DNA of 64,000 nt from Punica granatum (GCF_007655135.1 NC_045129.1:16838274-16902273); one strand, 5' to 3'; counted from the stretch's first letter, positions 12,641 through 24,752 are shown. The notes: a model not told the origin generated them from the sequence alone. Numbers and translations are program-made.

Positions 12641-12822
12641 TGTTTACTACCAAGCTTATTCACATCTCATCTCACTTCTTTTATCTTCATGGTAGGCACA
12701 ATATCTCATATATCCAAAGTAAGAGGGAGAAGACTGTCATCATAAATTCCATATTGATCATTGCTATCAAATTGGGGTGTTTCTGAAGTCTTTGGCTGCA
12801 TCCTCTAATTGAGCACGCAGTC

Positions 12823-12836
12823 AAAGAGGGGCAAGT
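12823..12836 (+). promoter_or_regulatory. Polypurine tract of T2
   Basis: AAAGAGGGGCAAGT lies immediately before the LTR start TGTCAGC at 12837 and is the plus-strand primer site. T3 has nearly the same tract on the minus strand next to its 3' LTR at 32311. Confidence 0.85.
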
Positions 12837-15800
12837 TGTCAGCATCCCATTTTGGCTCACCAATTTCATACAACAATATCAGCTTGGTCTAGACCACTTG
12901 AGCAGAAATACGGAAAAAGGCTCGACAAAGCAGAAAATCACTACTCATCCTCAAGTCAGCAGAATCAAGCGAATAACATGTCCATACGACGAAAGGACTC
13001 CATGGGTCACCAAAAGCCAACAGAGTGACTAGAGAGCTCAACAACATCCAAAACCGGTTTTTTCAGTATATCACATGGACGGTCCTATTTTTCGATAGTT
13101 TGTTCGACCATCGGAAGATAGCCAATATTGGACTCCAAAAATCCACATCATTGCCAAATAGATGAAAAGTGTCTTCAAACGCATTTTGCAAATCATCTGC
13201 TCTATACATAACAACTTTCTATATACAAACAACTTTTAAGTGGAAGTCCAAAAATGCCGGTTTTTCATAGAAAAGTTAATTCCAATTGTCAAATGCGGCA
13301 ATGCCCCACAAGCATACAGAGCATGAACAATGTTTTAGATTATCTCTTGGAAGCCATACAGACACTTCAAATGACTTTCGAGTAACAAAATAGGCATAAC
13401 CCTCTTGCGGAGATGCATAATCGGAGACCGGTCTGACAGAATAACGGCAAACGAAGTTGACCCTGTATTGCCTTGAAAACTCCAGCGGACAGACGCAATT
13501 GGGCAAAACAGACAGCAAAACCCTTTTCAGTTTCTCGAGTAACCTCCGAGAAGCATAAAAGGCCCTTTTCAGTCGAAATCCATATGCGGAGGTCCTCTTT
13601 GGGGAAACTTGACGCTAGATGCCTACCTTACACAGTGTTAGCCATCCCAAGGATCAATGTGAAATCGTTGGAATGAATTACACAACTCATCTAGACCTCC
13701 CGAGCAGTAATTTAAAGGTCTCAGATGCACTTTTCATGTTCTTAGAGATCTAATCTCGACAAACAGAGATCACAGTGATCTTCAGAACGCCCAAGCAACT
13801 CAGAAAGCAATCTAAAAAATCCAATTTCGGCCTCTTAGGACATCTCCGGCTCCGCATTTGCATTACCGGCTTAAGGGTCAATTGTTCACGTTGTTTGACA
13901 ATTTATGTCAAAATGACCAACATGGGATGCAAATGCAAGATATGCTGTCAGAAACGGTTAACTTCGCTCAGGTCACCTGAAATGAGCAAAAACGGCTTAC
14001 GAGCCTCATATGGACCCGAGGGATTTTTCCACCAAAAGTGCCAATCTTGGGCTCATTAAATCTGTTTTCTCGCGTATATCGACAATTCGACCTTCAATTC
14101 GAACCACGAGCTTTGAATACGCGACCAATCGAGACCCAAGCTTTCTCCCGGTTTCTCCTCTTCGGCCGTGGGACCCACGGGATGCCCAAGGGCAGCCGCA
14201 ACTTGCCCTTGCCGCCCTCTCCATGCTCTCTTGCACTCTTAGCCCAAAATATCCAAGGGAAGTAGAAGACAACACTCCAACATCAAATCCTTCCATTTAA
14301 TGCTTTTTGCTCTTCCACATGAATAATACTTGGCTCACATTCATCCGTATCCTCATTAGGGCAGCCGACTTTGGCTAATGAAGCTCCCTAATTGCACTTT
14401 GCTTTGCTTAATTGCTCATTAGCTTTGTCTATATATTGTTCTAAGGTCATTAAGCTAATCACTTTATTTCTTGCATGTTCTCTCTAGCTTTCTCCCTCTA
14501 AGAAATGCTCTACACTTCCTAGCAACCAGCAGCAAGCAAATCAGCTCTTGCAAACCGAAAACCAAGCCAAAAATCCTTAGAGTTTAAGTCGGAAGCCATG
14601 GCGGTTACTATTCCGACTTATGTTCAAAATTTTCTAAACTCCATGGACCACATGTTTTGGACCCAAGGAGTTCATTTCTAAACTCAGTTTTTCGATTTGA
14701 AGTCATTTGCTCATCATTTCAGGTCGATTTCACCATTTCAGGTGAAGATCGTGTTCCCGGGTGTCCAATCGTGCACCTGAGCCCCCTGCCGCGCCTGTGC
14801 ACATCAGGGCACGTCCAGCCGCACGTCCCTATTCGCCCGAACGTGCTGCCCTTGCACCCGAGCATCCATCCAAGTGTTCAACCGAGTCACCCGACTCTCG
14901 AACACTTCCCCGATTCTTTCGTCGTATCCCGAGGCTAGGTATAACATTCTCGATTTAGAGAAGTTAGGCCTATTTACATTTCTTGCGTGTTTATGGAGTT
15001 ATGAGGTGTATTAAACATGTTTATTTGCAAGATTACATTTTTACGCACTTTCCATGTTATATCACGCATGTTTATCCATGATTTACATGCTAGCATGTCG
15101 GGAAACACTTGGATCGTAGTCGAGAAGAACACCCCGACCCGGGAAAGGTATGAGAGCTCACGAGTTTGCCTCTAGGGGAGGTGACCAAATGCTCTTTTAC
15201 TCTTTTTGGGCAATAAATGGTCTTCTTGACCCGATCCAAGTTCGATTCTCGAGTTTCATCGTGTTTTCTATCGTGCATCAAGTCGGTATTATTTTATCGA
15301 TTCCTTAAATAACATGTTTGCGCATGTTTGCATGTTTGAATGTGTTATTAATATCATGACAATACCAACTTTTGTTAAAATCGTGTTATTTATCGTGTTT
15401 TGTCGTTTGAGCATGCAAGAAATGATTCGAAATGAGATGGGGAAACATCCTGGAACCCTTTTCGGGCCATGGGACCTCTCGGCTCTCTCCAAGGAGTAGC
15501 GGCCGAGAGCTTCATGGGTCCATTCGGGTTCCATGAGGCTTCCTCTTTACATTTTAAGTTCGTTCTCGGATTTCGTGTAATTTGCAATTTACGTTATATT
15601 CGCAATCTCGCATAAAAAGATGTTTTTTTAAGCAACATGCATCGATTCGGGAATTGATGACTCATTCGGGTCCATTCGGTTATGAGGGTATTTTCGGTCA
15701 CTTGACCAAATTATCCTCGATCCTTACGGAACCGTCTTGGTCACCGAGTCACGAATTGTTTTAACAATTAATGCATTCGGTAATAACCTTAAGCATTAAT

Positions 15801-17585
15801 TTCACGAACGGGTTAATCGGGACGATCACATGGTTAATTCATTCAATTTTAACAACTTTGCATGAATTGGTCATTAACCTGTAACTCGCGTCGACGAATT
15901 ACAAAATGGTGTTAATGCCCTTTTCAAAGTACGCATACTTCCAAACCCGAGACATGCAATACAAAGTAACATGGATGTCTAGGAAAAACTTGTGTGTTTT
16001 GACTTGAGTTCTACCTATTTTTAGGTAATTCAAGTCAGAATACAGAAGTTCTTTCTGGATCACTTCCGGATAGATCGACCAAATCTTTGACTTTTACGGG
16101 GTTCTCGCATAACCCTGAAAGATCCAATGAATCGGTCAACGCCAGTTACAGGCCGAGGTTTCCCTTTTCTGAAAATAAATTTTCAAATGAAGGGCAAGAA
16201 CGTTATTTTGTGATTTGGCGACATCCTAGGGTTAGTTTGATAGAAACACGATGGTATCGGAATAGGAACGAGCTACCTGTTCAGGTGCAGGTTCATCTGG
16301 ATAGTCCTTTCTTATTCCCACTGATGAGTTTCTGTTATCCTAGCATAGTTTAGGGTGTTAGTCGGGTATTTTGCATCAAAACATAATTACCTGACTAATC
16401 TTTTCATCCAATCTAATCAAACCTAGAAAATGGTTAGGTGGAACTCTAGGTTCCAAATCTAGAGTCAAAACATAAGTTTTGGATCAATTCAGTGTAATTT
16501 CAATGTCACAACACCAAATCACTGTAAAAACAATACACACACACTAGACTTGACAACGATTATCCGATATGTTAGGTTCTCAAACCAAAGTCGAATACTA
16601 ACATGTTAGCATGCAGTTGTTTGTCTAGGGTAGGATTTGCATGCCAAAATACCCCGGATTAATAACTTGCTAATACACGTACATTCGGTGAATACAAACA
16701 CCTTGTCTGTTATTCACTTGTTGCGTGTTACTTTTCTGCAATTGTTTGTCATATGGGTCGAGCCCAACTCCTAGGACGAATAGCACGAGGTTGAACGCCC
16801 TAATCATCCCTCACAGGGTCCAATGCCCTATTCAGTGAGAGCGTTCGAATTTCAGTTTTTCAGTATTTCCTTAAACTCACGGTGAGTTAGAACGGAATAA
16901 TAACCGAGTGCGAGCTGACTGAGATTCAACCACTTGTAATTTATAATTTGTTGTATTATTTTTTAGAGTACATTGTAAGGATTTTATTTTGTACATTCAA
17001 TTTGTAAGAATCTCAGTCGGTACGCAAACGGTTCGAGAGTCGAATCGTTCGAATCGGTTTTATGCTTGCCCAAAGGAAAGTAAATCTAAGATCTCATGGT
17101 TCTGGTTCACGCAGAGATTCAATCATCATGGTTTGATGAACTGTAACACAAGATTGTGAACCAATTACCCGACATGCAGATTTACTTCTCTCTCGGCTTC
17201 TAAACCGACATCATTTAATTCTCCGAATTTACGGTGTCAAAATGTGCGAGTTGAGCGCAACTTAATTCACGCTGTAAGTAAAAATAGCAAGCCGAGCAAA
17301 CCAGAGTACTGAAAGGGCGTGCGGGATATAGGCCCGCACGTAACATGAACCCTCGAACTTGAACTTTCCGATTCCACATGACCAATGCCTTAGCAAAACT
17401 AGGTGTTCCATACCCTTAGACTCGGGTAACTTGTCGGCCCTTGACCTTCAGGTCGTAAAATGATCAGTGGCGACTCCTTCTCACGCATGTCCGTCACGCA
17501 TCCTCGGGAAAGTGGACACTCCCAAGCCGCGCGATCCAAAAGCGCGCATGCGGCCCCAACGAGAGTCCACATTCGGGTCCGTACA
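12837..17585 (+). mobile_element. 3' LTR of T2 (4,749 bp)
   Basis: Runs from TGTCAGCATCCC to GGGTCCGTACA, same family as T1's LTR. A polypurine tract precedes it. N1 ORF1 sequence follows with homology starting at the very next base, so this is a clean insertion end; GTAGT (17586-17590) is the expected target duplication, with its partner outside the window. It contains the conserved hairpin (17319-17339) and the primer-site-like decamer TGGCGACTCC (17468-17477), 108 bases before the LTR end. It contains no protein-like ORF. Confidence 0.87.
17319..17339 (+). promoter_or_regulatory. Conserved LTR hairpin with ATATAG loop (T2)
   Basis: Perfect 7-base arms GTGCGGG and CCCGCAC around ATATAGG, here in sense orientation, about 250 bases before the LTR end. 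The ATATAG could serve as a TATA-like element; that is inferred. Confidence 0.62.
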
Positions 17586-17978
17586 GTAGTCACGGAGCTA
17601 CCTTACTTCCTCAAACACCCTACTCAGGATGAACAGGATTTCCAAGTTACGGAAGAGTACATCCTCCATTTCTACTGGTGGAGTCGGTCAGCACACAAAG
17701 ATTTCACCGGCTCTCCACGACCAGAAGGTAGCACACCACATGGGGCACCTTCTAGCGTGGTCATCCAAGCAAAACTCACTAGCCTCAAGTCCAAGAGGGA
17801 CTGCCTTCGTCAGGAGATTGCCGAGAAAGACGAGCAACTCATCGATCAACGCCAGCTTCAAAGGGAGCTTGCTCAAGCACGCGCCGAGTTACAAAGGCAC
17901 GATCAGGAGTTGGCACGTGCGAACGCTGCCCTGGAGAGGTCCAGGAAGAGGGCCCGTGGAGGTCTCCACCCATCTTAG
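17586..17978 (+). pseudogene. ORF1 C-terminal coiled-coil fragment of N1
   Basis: The frame beginning VVTELPYF at the junction, then a conserved HP..DE segment and a long Arg/Glu/Gln/Ala-rich stretch (about 17760-17960), matches the C-terminal part of T3 ORF1: Y-F-P-E-H-P-I-D-D-E and the coiled coil ending K-R-A-R. It stops at TAG 17976-17978. The heptad-like pattern of Leu and Ala with charged residues suggests a coiled coil. The apparent ORF from 17460 is an accidental fusion of T2 LTR with this remnant. Confidence 0.75.
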
Positions 17979-18198
17979 GATAGATACCTCCACTAGGCTT
18001 TCTCCTAGAATTGGTGCTTTCCGTGGCAACAGTCACCTGCGCCCCAAGGGCGATGGAAGATCGACTTAAGGCTTCACTTTCCAAACTGCTTTGTATTTTA
18101 AACTCTTTGAATCAAGGTGAACGACAGCATTAGCTTTCAAAACTCATGCATTGCGTGCATTTCATTTATTTATTGTCTTGCAGCTACAACGCATTTCT

Positions 18199-18425
18199 GC
18201 ACGACAGGTGAGTCGTGCCAACCTTCGCGAGTAGACCACCTGCGGTCTTCACCTCTCCATGGCAAGACGTGCTGTGACCAGAGGCCGTTCATCCCAGCCA
18301 CCCACCCCGCACGACAGGCGAGTCGTGCCAACCTTCACGGGCAAGTCACTTGCGGCCTTCACTCTTCCTCCATGGCAAGGCGAGCTGTGGACCGAGGGCT
18401 GACCCACCTTTCCGGGCGAGACTAA
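18199..18425 (+). repeat. Two-copy ~110-bp direct repeat in N1 with a short hairpin
   Basis: Two copies begin near 18200 and 18310. Each starts with the inverted repeat GCACGAC and GTCGTGC around a 6-base loop, followed by a related block ending in 'ccatggcaag'. A related block in N2 (58830-58920) lacks the perfect hairpin. Confidence 0.6.
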
Positions 18426-18849
18426 TCAACATTAACTTCTTCCTAACAGAGAGTGGCACCGCGTGACCGAATGCACATCTCTCTGCGTGACCCCGCGCAT
18501 CTACCAGCGATTGAGCTCCCTCACACATGTCCAAACATGTTCACACCAAACTCATGCATGCACGCTCAACGTATCAATGCATGTCTCTTGTCGTGCTCGC
18601 ACGACACTTACCAGGCCAGTTCGCTTCCCTACACTCTTGCATTGAAATCCTGAATAGTTCATGCTCCTTCATTGTTTCATTTTCCCATTGTAGGAAATCC
18701 ACAACAAGAAGGCAGCCTGAATATTGAACCACCACAATTGAGACAACAAACATCTTTCATCTAGCTCTTTGGGATTTCAACACAAAGTTTCCACCCTCCC
18801 TCCACAAAGATCGCAAGCAAATCAGAGTCATTGCATTTATTGGACTTTC

Positions 18850-19640
18850 CTATCGGGCCTGTATTTACTGCATTGGGCTTTGGCCCCGCATCGAGCTTCG
18901 GCCCTGCATCAGGGCTTTGGCCCTGCATTTACCGCATTGGGATTCGGCCCCGCATTGGGCTTAGGCCCTGCATCGAGTTTCGGCCCCGCATTTACTGCAT
19001 TGGGCTTTAGCTCCACATTGGGCTGTGGCCCCACATCAGGCTTCGACCCTGCATCAGGCTTTGGCCCTGCATTTACCGTATTGGGCTTCGGCCTTGCATC
19101 GAGCTTCGGCTCCGCATCGGGCTTTGGCCCCGCATCTGGCTTTGGCCCCGCATTTATAGCATTAGGCTTCGGCCCCGCATCAAGCTTCGTCCTTGCATCG
19201 AGCTTCGGTCCTGCATCGGGCTTTGGCCATGCATTTATCGCATTCAGCTTCGGCCCTGCATCGAGCTCCGGCCCCGCATTAGGCTTTGGCCCCGCATCGG
19301 GCTTCGGCCCTGCATTTACAGCATTTGGTTTCGGCCCTACATCAGCTTCGGCCCCACATTTTCTACATTGGGCTTCAGCCCCTCATTGGGCTTTGGCCTC
19401 GCATCGGGCTCCGACCCTGCATCGGGCTTTGGCCCTGCATTTACCACATTGGGCTTTGGCCCCACATTGGGTTTTGACCCCGCATTGGGCTTTGGTCCCA
19501 CATCAGGCTTCGACCCCGCATTAGGCTTTGGCCCTGCATTTACAGCATTGGGCTTCGGCCTCGCATCGGGCTTCGGCTCGGCATCGGGTTTCGGTCCAGT
19601 GTCGGGCCTCGGCCCTGCATTTACTGCTTTCGGGCTCCGG
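18850..19640 (+). repeat. 18-bp tandem repeat array in N1
   Basis: About 40 diverged units of the type GCATCGGGCTTYGGCCCY, with interspersed 27-bp variants containing 'GCATTTACYGCATT'. Because 18 is a multiple of three, one frame reads as a degenerate G-F-G-P-A-S repeat over about 200 residues (18769-19524). I take this as a translation artefact: the start is arbitrary and no domain flanks it. Confidence 0.78.
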
Positions 19641-20224
19641 CACTGCATCCGAAGTCCAAAATCGACTTGGAATCAAATTCATCCAAACGATACTCCGAGG
19701 GATGAATCTTATTCTTCCACTACAAAGGCCGAAAAGTGACAGCTCCACAAACAGAGTATGACCCAACTCTCAATCCTAGGAGATACCAGCACGATCATGC
19801 CTCCGACCAAAGAATGGATCTCATTCGCCTCCGTTGTGGTCGCCGACTGAATATTAGGGCAACACGCACAGTTTTCTTTAAACTTTCTATTGCTTTCATT
19901 TAAATGCATTTCCACAAATGGGCTCCCGACTAGAACAAGCCCTTCAAATAGCACATTGGGATAGTCCCAGCGACGCCCTATTAATTCTATCAGACCTGTT
20001 CGACTCGCCTGTCATCGAGGGATCCGGCTCCTTGAGCCTTCCCTAGGACGGCTAAGCATACCTATTCGCAACCTGGGAAAACATGCTTATGTGACCCCAA
20101 TCACAGTCTAACCACTCCAGATAATGATGACCAAATTCTTGATAACAAATGTCATCCATACGCGACACCCCATAGATCGCGGGTGGGGCAAAAAAGGATT
20201 TTCCCATGGGTCTACCCCATATTT

Positions 20225-20229
20225 CTTAC
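20225..20229 (+). repeat. Target-site duplication of X, left copy
   Basis: CTTAC immediately before the X LTR start TGTTGGG; identical to CTTAC at 50877-50881. Confidence 0.88.
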
Positions 20230-20576
20230 TGTTGGGAATTGGTGTATGCCCTAGAGACAATCTGTCATCAATTCTGTAATATGACATATATTTCATTATA
20301 ATACAAAGCATTTATGTTATTGTGTGGGTTGCGCTAAATATTAATTTTACACAATAATGTCCTTGGAATAGTAGGTTCAACAGGCATCAAGTGTGACTTG
20401 GTTGTGAGATCCTATAATGATTGAACACTATTGCTAAATGTCCTTAGTCAAAGTATTATCGTTAATTAAGACGACGATGGTGCGGATAGACTAATGTGGG
20501 TGTTGATTGATGACCAAGTCTCACAAGTCATGGATGTGAAGACATCGAGTCACACATAGTGACTGTGTACTGGACT
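20230..20576 (+). mobile_element. X: solo LTR, left part
   Basis: Starts TGTTGGGAATTGG and is interrupted by T3 at 20576. Together with 49574-50876 it forms a 1,650-bp LTR ending in AGCA, flanked by CTTAC on both sides, with no internal region. This is the footprint of LTR-LTR recombination. Its family is not Tat; it could be a Copia-type LTR, but I cannot assign it. Orientation is inferred from the overall sequence style only. Confidence 0.8.
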
Positions 20577-23500
20577 TATGCACACCCGAATTTCATCTCG
20601 TCGGGGCACGCATGCGCGATGCCTATGCAACGCGGCTTGGGAGTGTCCACCTTCCCGGGGACGCGCGACGGACACGTGTGAGAAGGAGTCGCCACTTACT
20701 GTTTACGACCCGTAGGTCGAGGGCCGTTGAGTCGCCCAGGTCTAGGGGTATGGGGTACACCTAAATGCTAAGGCAATGGTCATGCGGAACCGAAAATTCC
20801 GAATTCAAGGGTTCTATTACGTGCGGGCCTATATCCCGCACGCCCTTTCGGTACTCTAGTTTGCTAGGCTTGCCGTTTAGTTTATTTACCGCGTGATTTA
20901 GGGTTGCATTTGACTCGCCCGTTTTGACACCGTAAAATCGATGAATTGATCAAGTTGGGCCAAGAATCCGAAAGATGAGTAGGCTTGCGTGTCGAGGAAT
21001 CGGTCCACTATCTTAGCGTTACAATTCATCGAACCGTGATGGTCGATTCCCTGCGCGAACCGAAACCGCGAGTATTCGAGCTTACTCATCTCTTGGTAAC
21101 AATAGACCGACTCGATCGGTTCGACACTCGGACCTCTCGCTCGCCGATCGGGGATCCTTACAAATGAATGAGTGAGTGTACAAATAAAATTCTCACAATG
21201 TTCTCTCGAATAATTACAAAATGTAACTGAATAAGTAAATGGATCCCGATCGGTTTGCATTGGGCCAATATTCCGCTTCGGCTCACCGTGTGTTTTGAAT
21301 AACCGATAAATGAATTAAGGGAACGTGGGCTCAAGGAGCCAGGAGTCATGTCCGATCAAACCAACGGTCTGCAGGGGAACCAGTTGATTCCTACTGTAAC
21401 CGTTGGACTGATCGAGCTCCCGGGTGATATCTAAACACGTTTCACACACCCAATGCAAATTACCTTCCACATAGGCCATATTTGGAGTATGATGGTGAAT
21501 CGAGGCTAGATCCCATTCCGCACTCGGGTTGCGCGCGCTCAGTGAGTTAGGAGGCGTTGGACCTCGTGTTCGGTGGTTTGGGGCGTTAGACCCCGTGCAG
21601 CACGTAACCTATGGGCTCGGGCCCGAACCGCAACAAATTAGCAAAGACAAGTGGAAAACAGAAGAAAAATGATAAAACTGATGAAATACAGACAACAACT
21701 GACAAATATCGGTGAATACAGATAAGTGGTGTATTAAGTCGAATGTACGTGATTTAATCAGTTATTAACCGGGGTTGATTAACAAACAATGTGTCTAACC
21801 TAGGCAAACATAGATGATGGACTAGAATAGGGTTCTAAGCCAATTACATGTGTGTACTTGTTTTAAGACTCTTGTTTAGTGAGGTGACACTGCGGTTTCA
21901 CCGAATTAGCCAAACTCGTATTTTGACTCCAGATTGGAATCTATCATTCCACCTATTTACTATCTAATGTTTGATTAAGCCAAATGCATGATTAATCCGG
22001 TTTTTCGTGTTTCGTAAATGAAATGAAATGTTCACTACCGAATCTACGGTAGAAAGATAGAAACACCGAAAGTGAACGGAATGGGCCGTGCGAATGAAAC
22101 TCGCACCCGAACGGGTTGCCCTTTCCCGCCCATAGATCGAGGTGTTTCCAACTCCCTAACGCCTAGGGTATCGGTGAATCACGGAATGACGATTATGCCC
22201 TTGGATAAAATTGCGATGTTAATATATAAATTAAAGATCGTGTGACACGAAGAGGTCTAAAGAGGACTCGCGCATCTCGACTCGAGCCGCCTCAAATTGG
22301 GCCCGGACTCGAGTCATAGTATGTGAGTACTAGCTAGACACGATTCTATTCGTGTTACACGTCTCGATATTTTGAAATTATGAGCTTTTAAGGAAAAGGG
22401 CATTTCCGCCGTTCCATGAACCATCGATACGTTTACGAATTAATATTCAATTTGTCCAATTATTTAATCCAAGTGATTTAATTAACCGAATGATACGTCC
22501 CGTTTCTCCCATTTGTGAAATTATTCGGTGGTATTGTTCCACGTTGCGGTTGCGGTTTTAACGGGAAGTATCCGGGTCTAACATGTCTAAGGAGTAATGA
22601 ACGTGCAGAAAACGAATAAAAGGAGGCGTAATCACGAACAATTCCAAGGATCAATTTCGGAACAACGGAGAGACCGACCGAGGCTCCAAGGAGGCCACGG
22701 GTGATTCGGCCACCTCTCAAAGATGAATGGCCGAATACTCCTTGACCCGATTCGAGTTTCGGTGGGTCTTTCACGTCGTTCCTAATCAGCCCTTGCATGC
22801 AACGAACGACATATGCATAAAGACGACGAACGTTTCATTGGATTGACATTATCGTAACACCGATTTACGCGAATAAACACACAAGACATCCAAAGCATCA
22901 TATTCACGAAATCCACAACCAATCTTATCCAATTTCACGATAGGGTCAAGGGTGGTGCGCGGGAATCATGCGGCCTCGAAGAAAGGAGAGCTTGGAGGCT
23001 TCGGCCACACCAAGGAGCCTCACGGCCCCTATTACAAAGAGGATGGCCGTGAGCTCCTTGGCATGGCCGAGTCCTCCTTGAGCTCTTCTCCCTTGATCCC
23101 GTATTATTCCCCTCATTTAATCACGTCTAGCCATGGTCACGATCGCATAAAATTATACAAAAAAAAACACACATGAACGGCACGTTTGGATGGAAACAAC
23201 GTCACGACATCGATTCAACTAATAACGCAAAGAAGGAAGACACGGGAATCGACCCGATTCGGGGTGAAAGAAGACTTCCCAGACTCGTGTGGTCCAGGGA
23301 GGCTCTCGGCCATGTTCCTTCAAGGAAGGCCGTGAGCTTCCATGGCTCACGTGGGTCGGGAGAGTTTCTCCAGCCCCGATTCGGGTCTTTTCCCGTCATG
23401 CCATCATGTTACACGCGACTAACGATAAAGAGATGTGGGAATCAACTCCTTTCGGAAAAAGAGAGAACACCCTAGCCCCGGACAAGCCAAGGGAGCTCAC

Positions 23501-24473
23501 GGGTCTCTCCCTAGAGACTAAGCCGTGAGTCTCGTGGCTCGACCGTGGCCAAGGGGACCTTGCCCGTCCGGAACCGAGCCGTTTCCCGTCATGACACACA
23601 AGCTCGAGCATTATACAAACACGGCATGGTCACACGGATGGATGTCACGGGCGCACGTTGTATGGAAATGCATGGGGGGCACGGATCCGGAAGAAAAATA
23701 AGGACTTTCATGCATTCCGGATCTTGGACTTCATTAACGCCTCATGTGAACAAACATTGGAGATCTTAGCTTCTCTAAGTCGTGAAGAACGTTACCTAGC
23801 CTCGATGCACGAGGAAAAGAGTCGGGGAAGCGGCCGTGGGAGTCGCAAGACTCGGGTTGGACGTCGAGGGTGGGTGACCCGGGTGAAGATGCTGCCGCGG
23901 CAGTCTCGAGAAAACGACTCGGCACGCTTATTCCGATCGCGGCACGGTGCGAGGTCGGGTTCGTTGGACTCCTAAGAGGCTGATATAGATGATCGTGGGC
24001 AGACCCGAGCGTGCCAAGGCCTGAACAAACCAGAAAATGTGAGGGAAAGTTCGGTAAAAATGAGAGAAACCCGGTAAGAGGGAAATGGGTGAAACGGGGG
24101 TCGTGCACGGTGGATCGGCTCTCGGACCGTGACCACCTCTTCACGGGGGAGAGTGAGGGTTGTGAGGAGCCCTTTGAACGTGATGGCACGACTCGCCGAA
24201 GTCGTGGAGTGAAATGGCACGTCGGGAGGCTCGGATGCGCCCGGTTACGGTTTCGGGACCCGACTCTTTGCGTGGGCGGAACGCGATGATAGAGGCTTCA
24301 AATCGAAAATCTAAGCCTGGAAATGGACTTAGGGGGTGGGAAATATGTAGGCTAGGGGGTTTGGTGATTTTGGTTTAAGTCGGGTCGGGTGGTCCTCGGA
24401 ATACCGGGTGGTTTTCCGAGGATTTTGGCCGGTTTCGGCCTTTGCAAGGGCCAGTCGGAAACGTGGGAGTGGC
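20577..24473 (-). mobile_element. 3' LTR of T3, outer part
   Basis: Colinear with 44427-48323 at a constant offset of 23,850. Its terminal bases read TATGCACACC where the other LTR has TGTGCGCACC; on the element strand both changes are C to T, as expected from decay of methylated cytosine. It carries the primer-site-like decamer at 20685-20694 and the hairpin at 20821-20841. In 20641-21180 I count about 14 differences from the partner LTR. No protein-like ORF. Confidence 0.9.
20821..20841 (-). promoter_or_regulatory. Conserved LTR hairpin with ATATAG loop (T3 3' LTR)
   Basis: Perfect arms GTGCGGG and CCCGCAC around a 7-base loop, about 245 bases from the LTR end. Confidence 0.6.
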
Positions 24474-24731
24474 TGTACGGACCCGAATGTGGACTCTCGT
24501 CGGGGCCCGCATTGCGCGCTTTTGGATCGCGCGGCTTGGTCGGAACGTCCACCTTCCCGCGGGGGCACGTGACGGACACGCGTGAGAGAAGGAGTCGCCA
24601 CTTATCATTTTACGACCCGGAGGTCGAGGGCGGATAAGTTACCCAGGTCTAGGGGTATGGAACACCTAGTTTGTTGTTAAGGCATTGGTATGTGCGGAAC
24701 CGGAAAGTCCGTGTTCGGGGGTTCATGTTAC

Positions 24732-24752
24732 GTGCGGGCCTATATCCCGCAC
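24732..24752 (-). promoter_or_regulatory. Conserved LTR hairpin with ATATAG loop (solo LTR)
   Basis: Perfect arms GTGCGGG and CCCGCAC around the CCTATAT loop. Confidence 0.6.

Larger units (their letters stand above)
5607..12836 (+). mobile_element. T2: internal region of a decayed plus-strand Tat/Ogre element
   Basis: Gene order is gag remnant, protease, putative intron, RT, RNase H, residual second RNase H, integrase, then about 2.2 kb of noncoding modules and tandem repeats ending in a polypurine tract. Its 5' part was displaced by insertion of T1 into gag, so its 5' LTR, ORF1 and most of gag lie outside the window or are lost. Gag between about 5730 and 5766 is collapsed relative to T3, missing the proline-rich C-terminal part and zinc knuckle. 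Many nonsense codons mark it as an old, inactive copy. Confidence 0.88.
17586..20229 (+). mobile_element. N1: non-autonomous Tat derivative, left internal part
   Basis: The oldest layer in the window. It starts inside ORF1 at the T2 insertion junction, continues through spacer (17979-18830) and an 18-bp tandem array (about 18850-19640), and ends at the X insertion with the target copy CTTAC (20225-20229). It contains no gag, protease or pol homology. Segments 17876-18080 and 18180-18830 are homologous to N2 58440-58690 and 58830-59340, so both belong to one derivative subfamily. Apart from ORF1 and the repeats I see nothing coding in it. Confidence 0.72.

Noticed and set aside
17460..17978. 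A single 172-codon gene spanning the LTR end
   Set aside because: The first 42 codons are T2 LTR; the rest is an ORF1 remnant of N1. The join is an insertion junction.
18769..19739. Repetitive Gly-Phe-Gly-Pro ORFs as structural protein genes
   Set aside because: The frame follows an 18-bp minisatellite within a non-autonomous element; no signal sequence or flanking domain.
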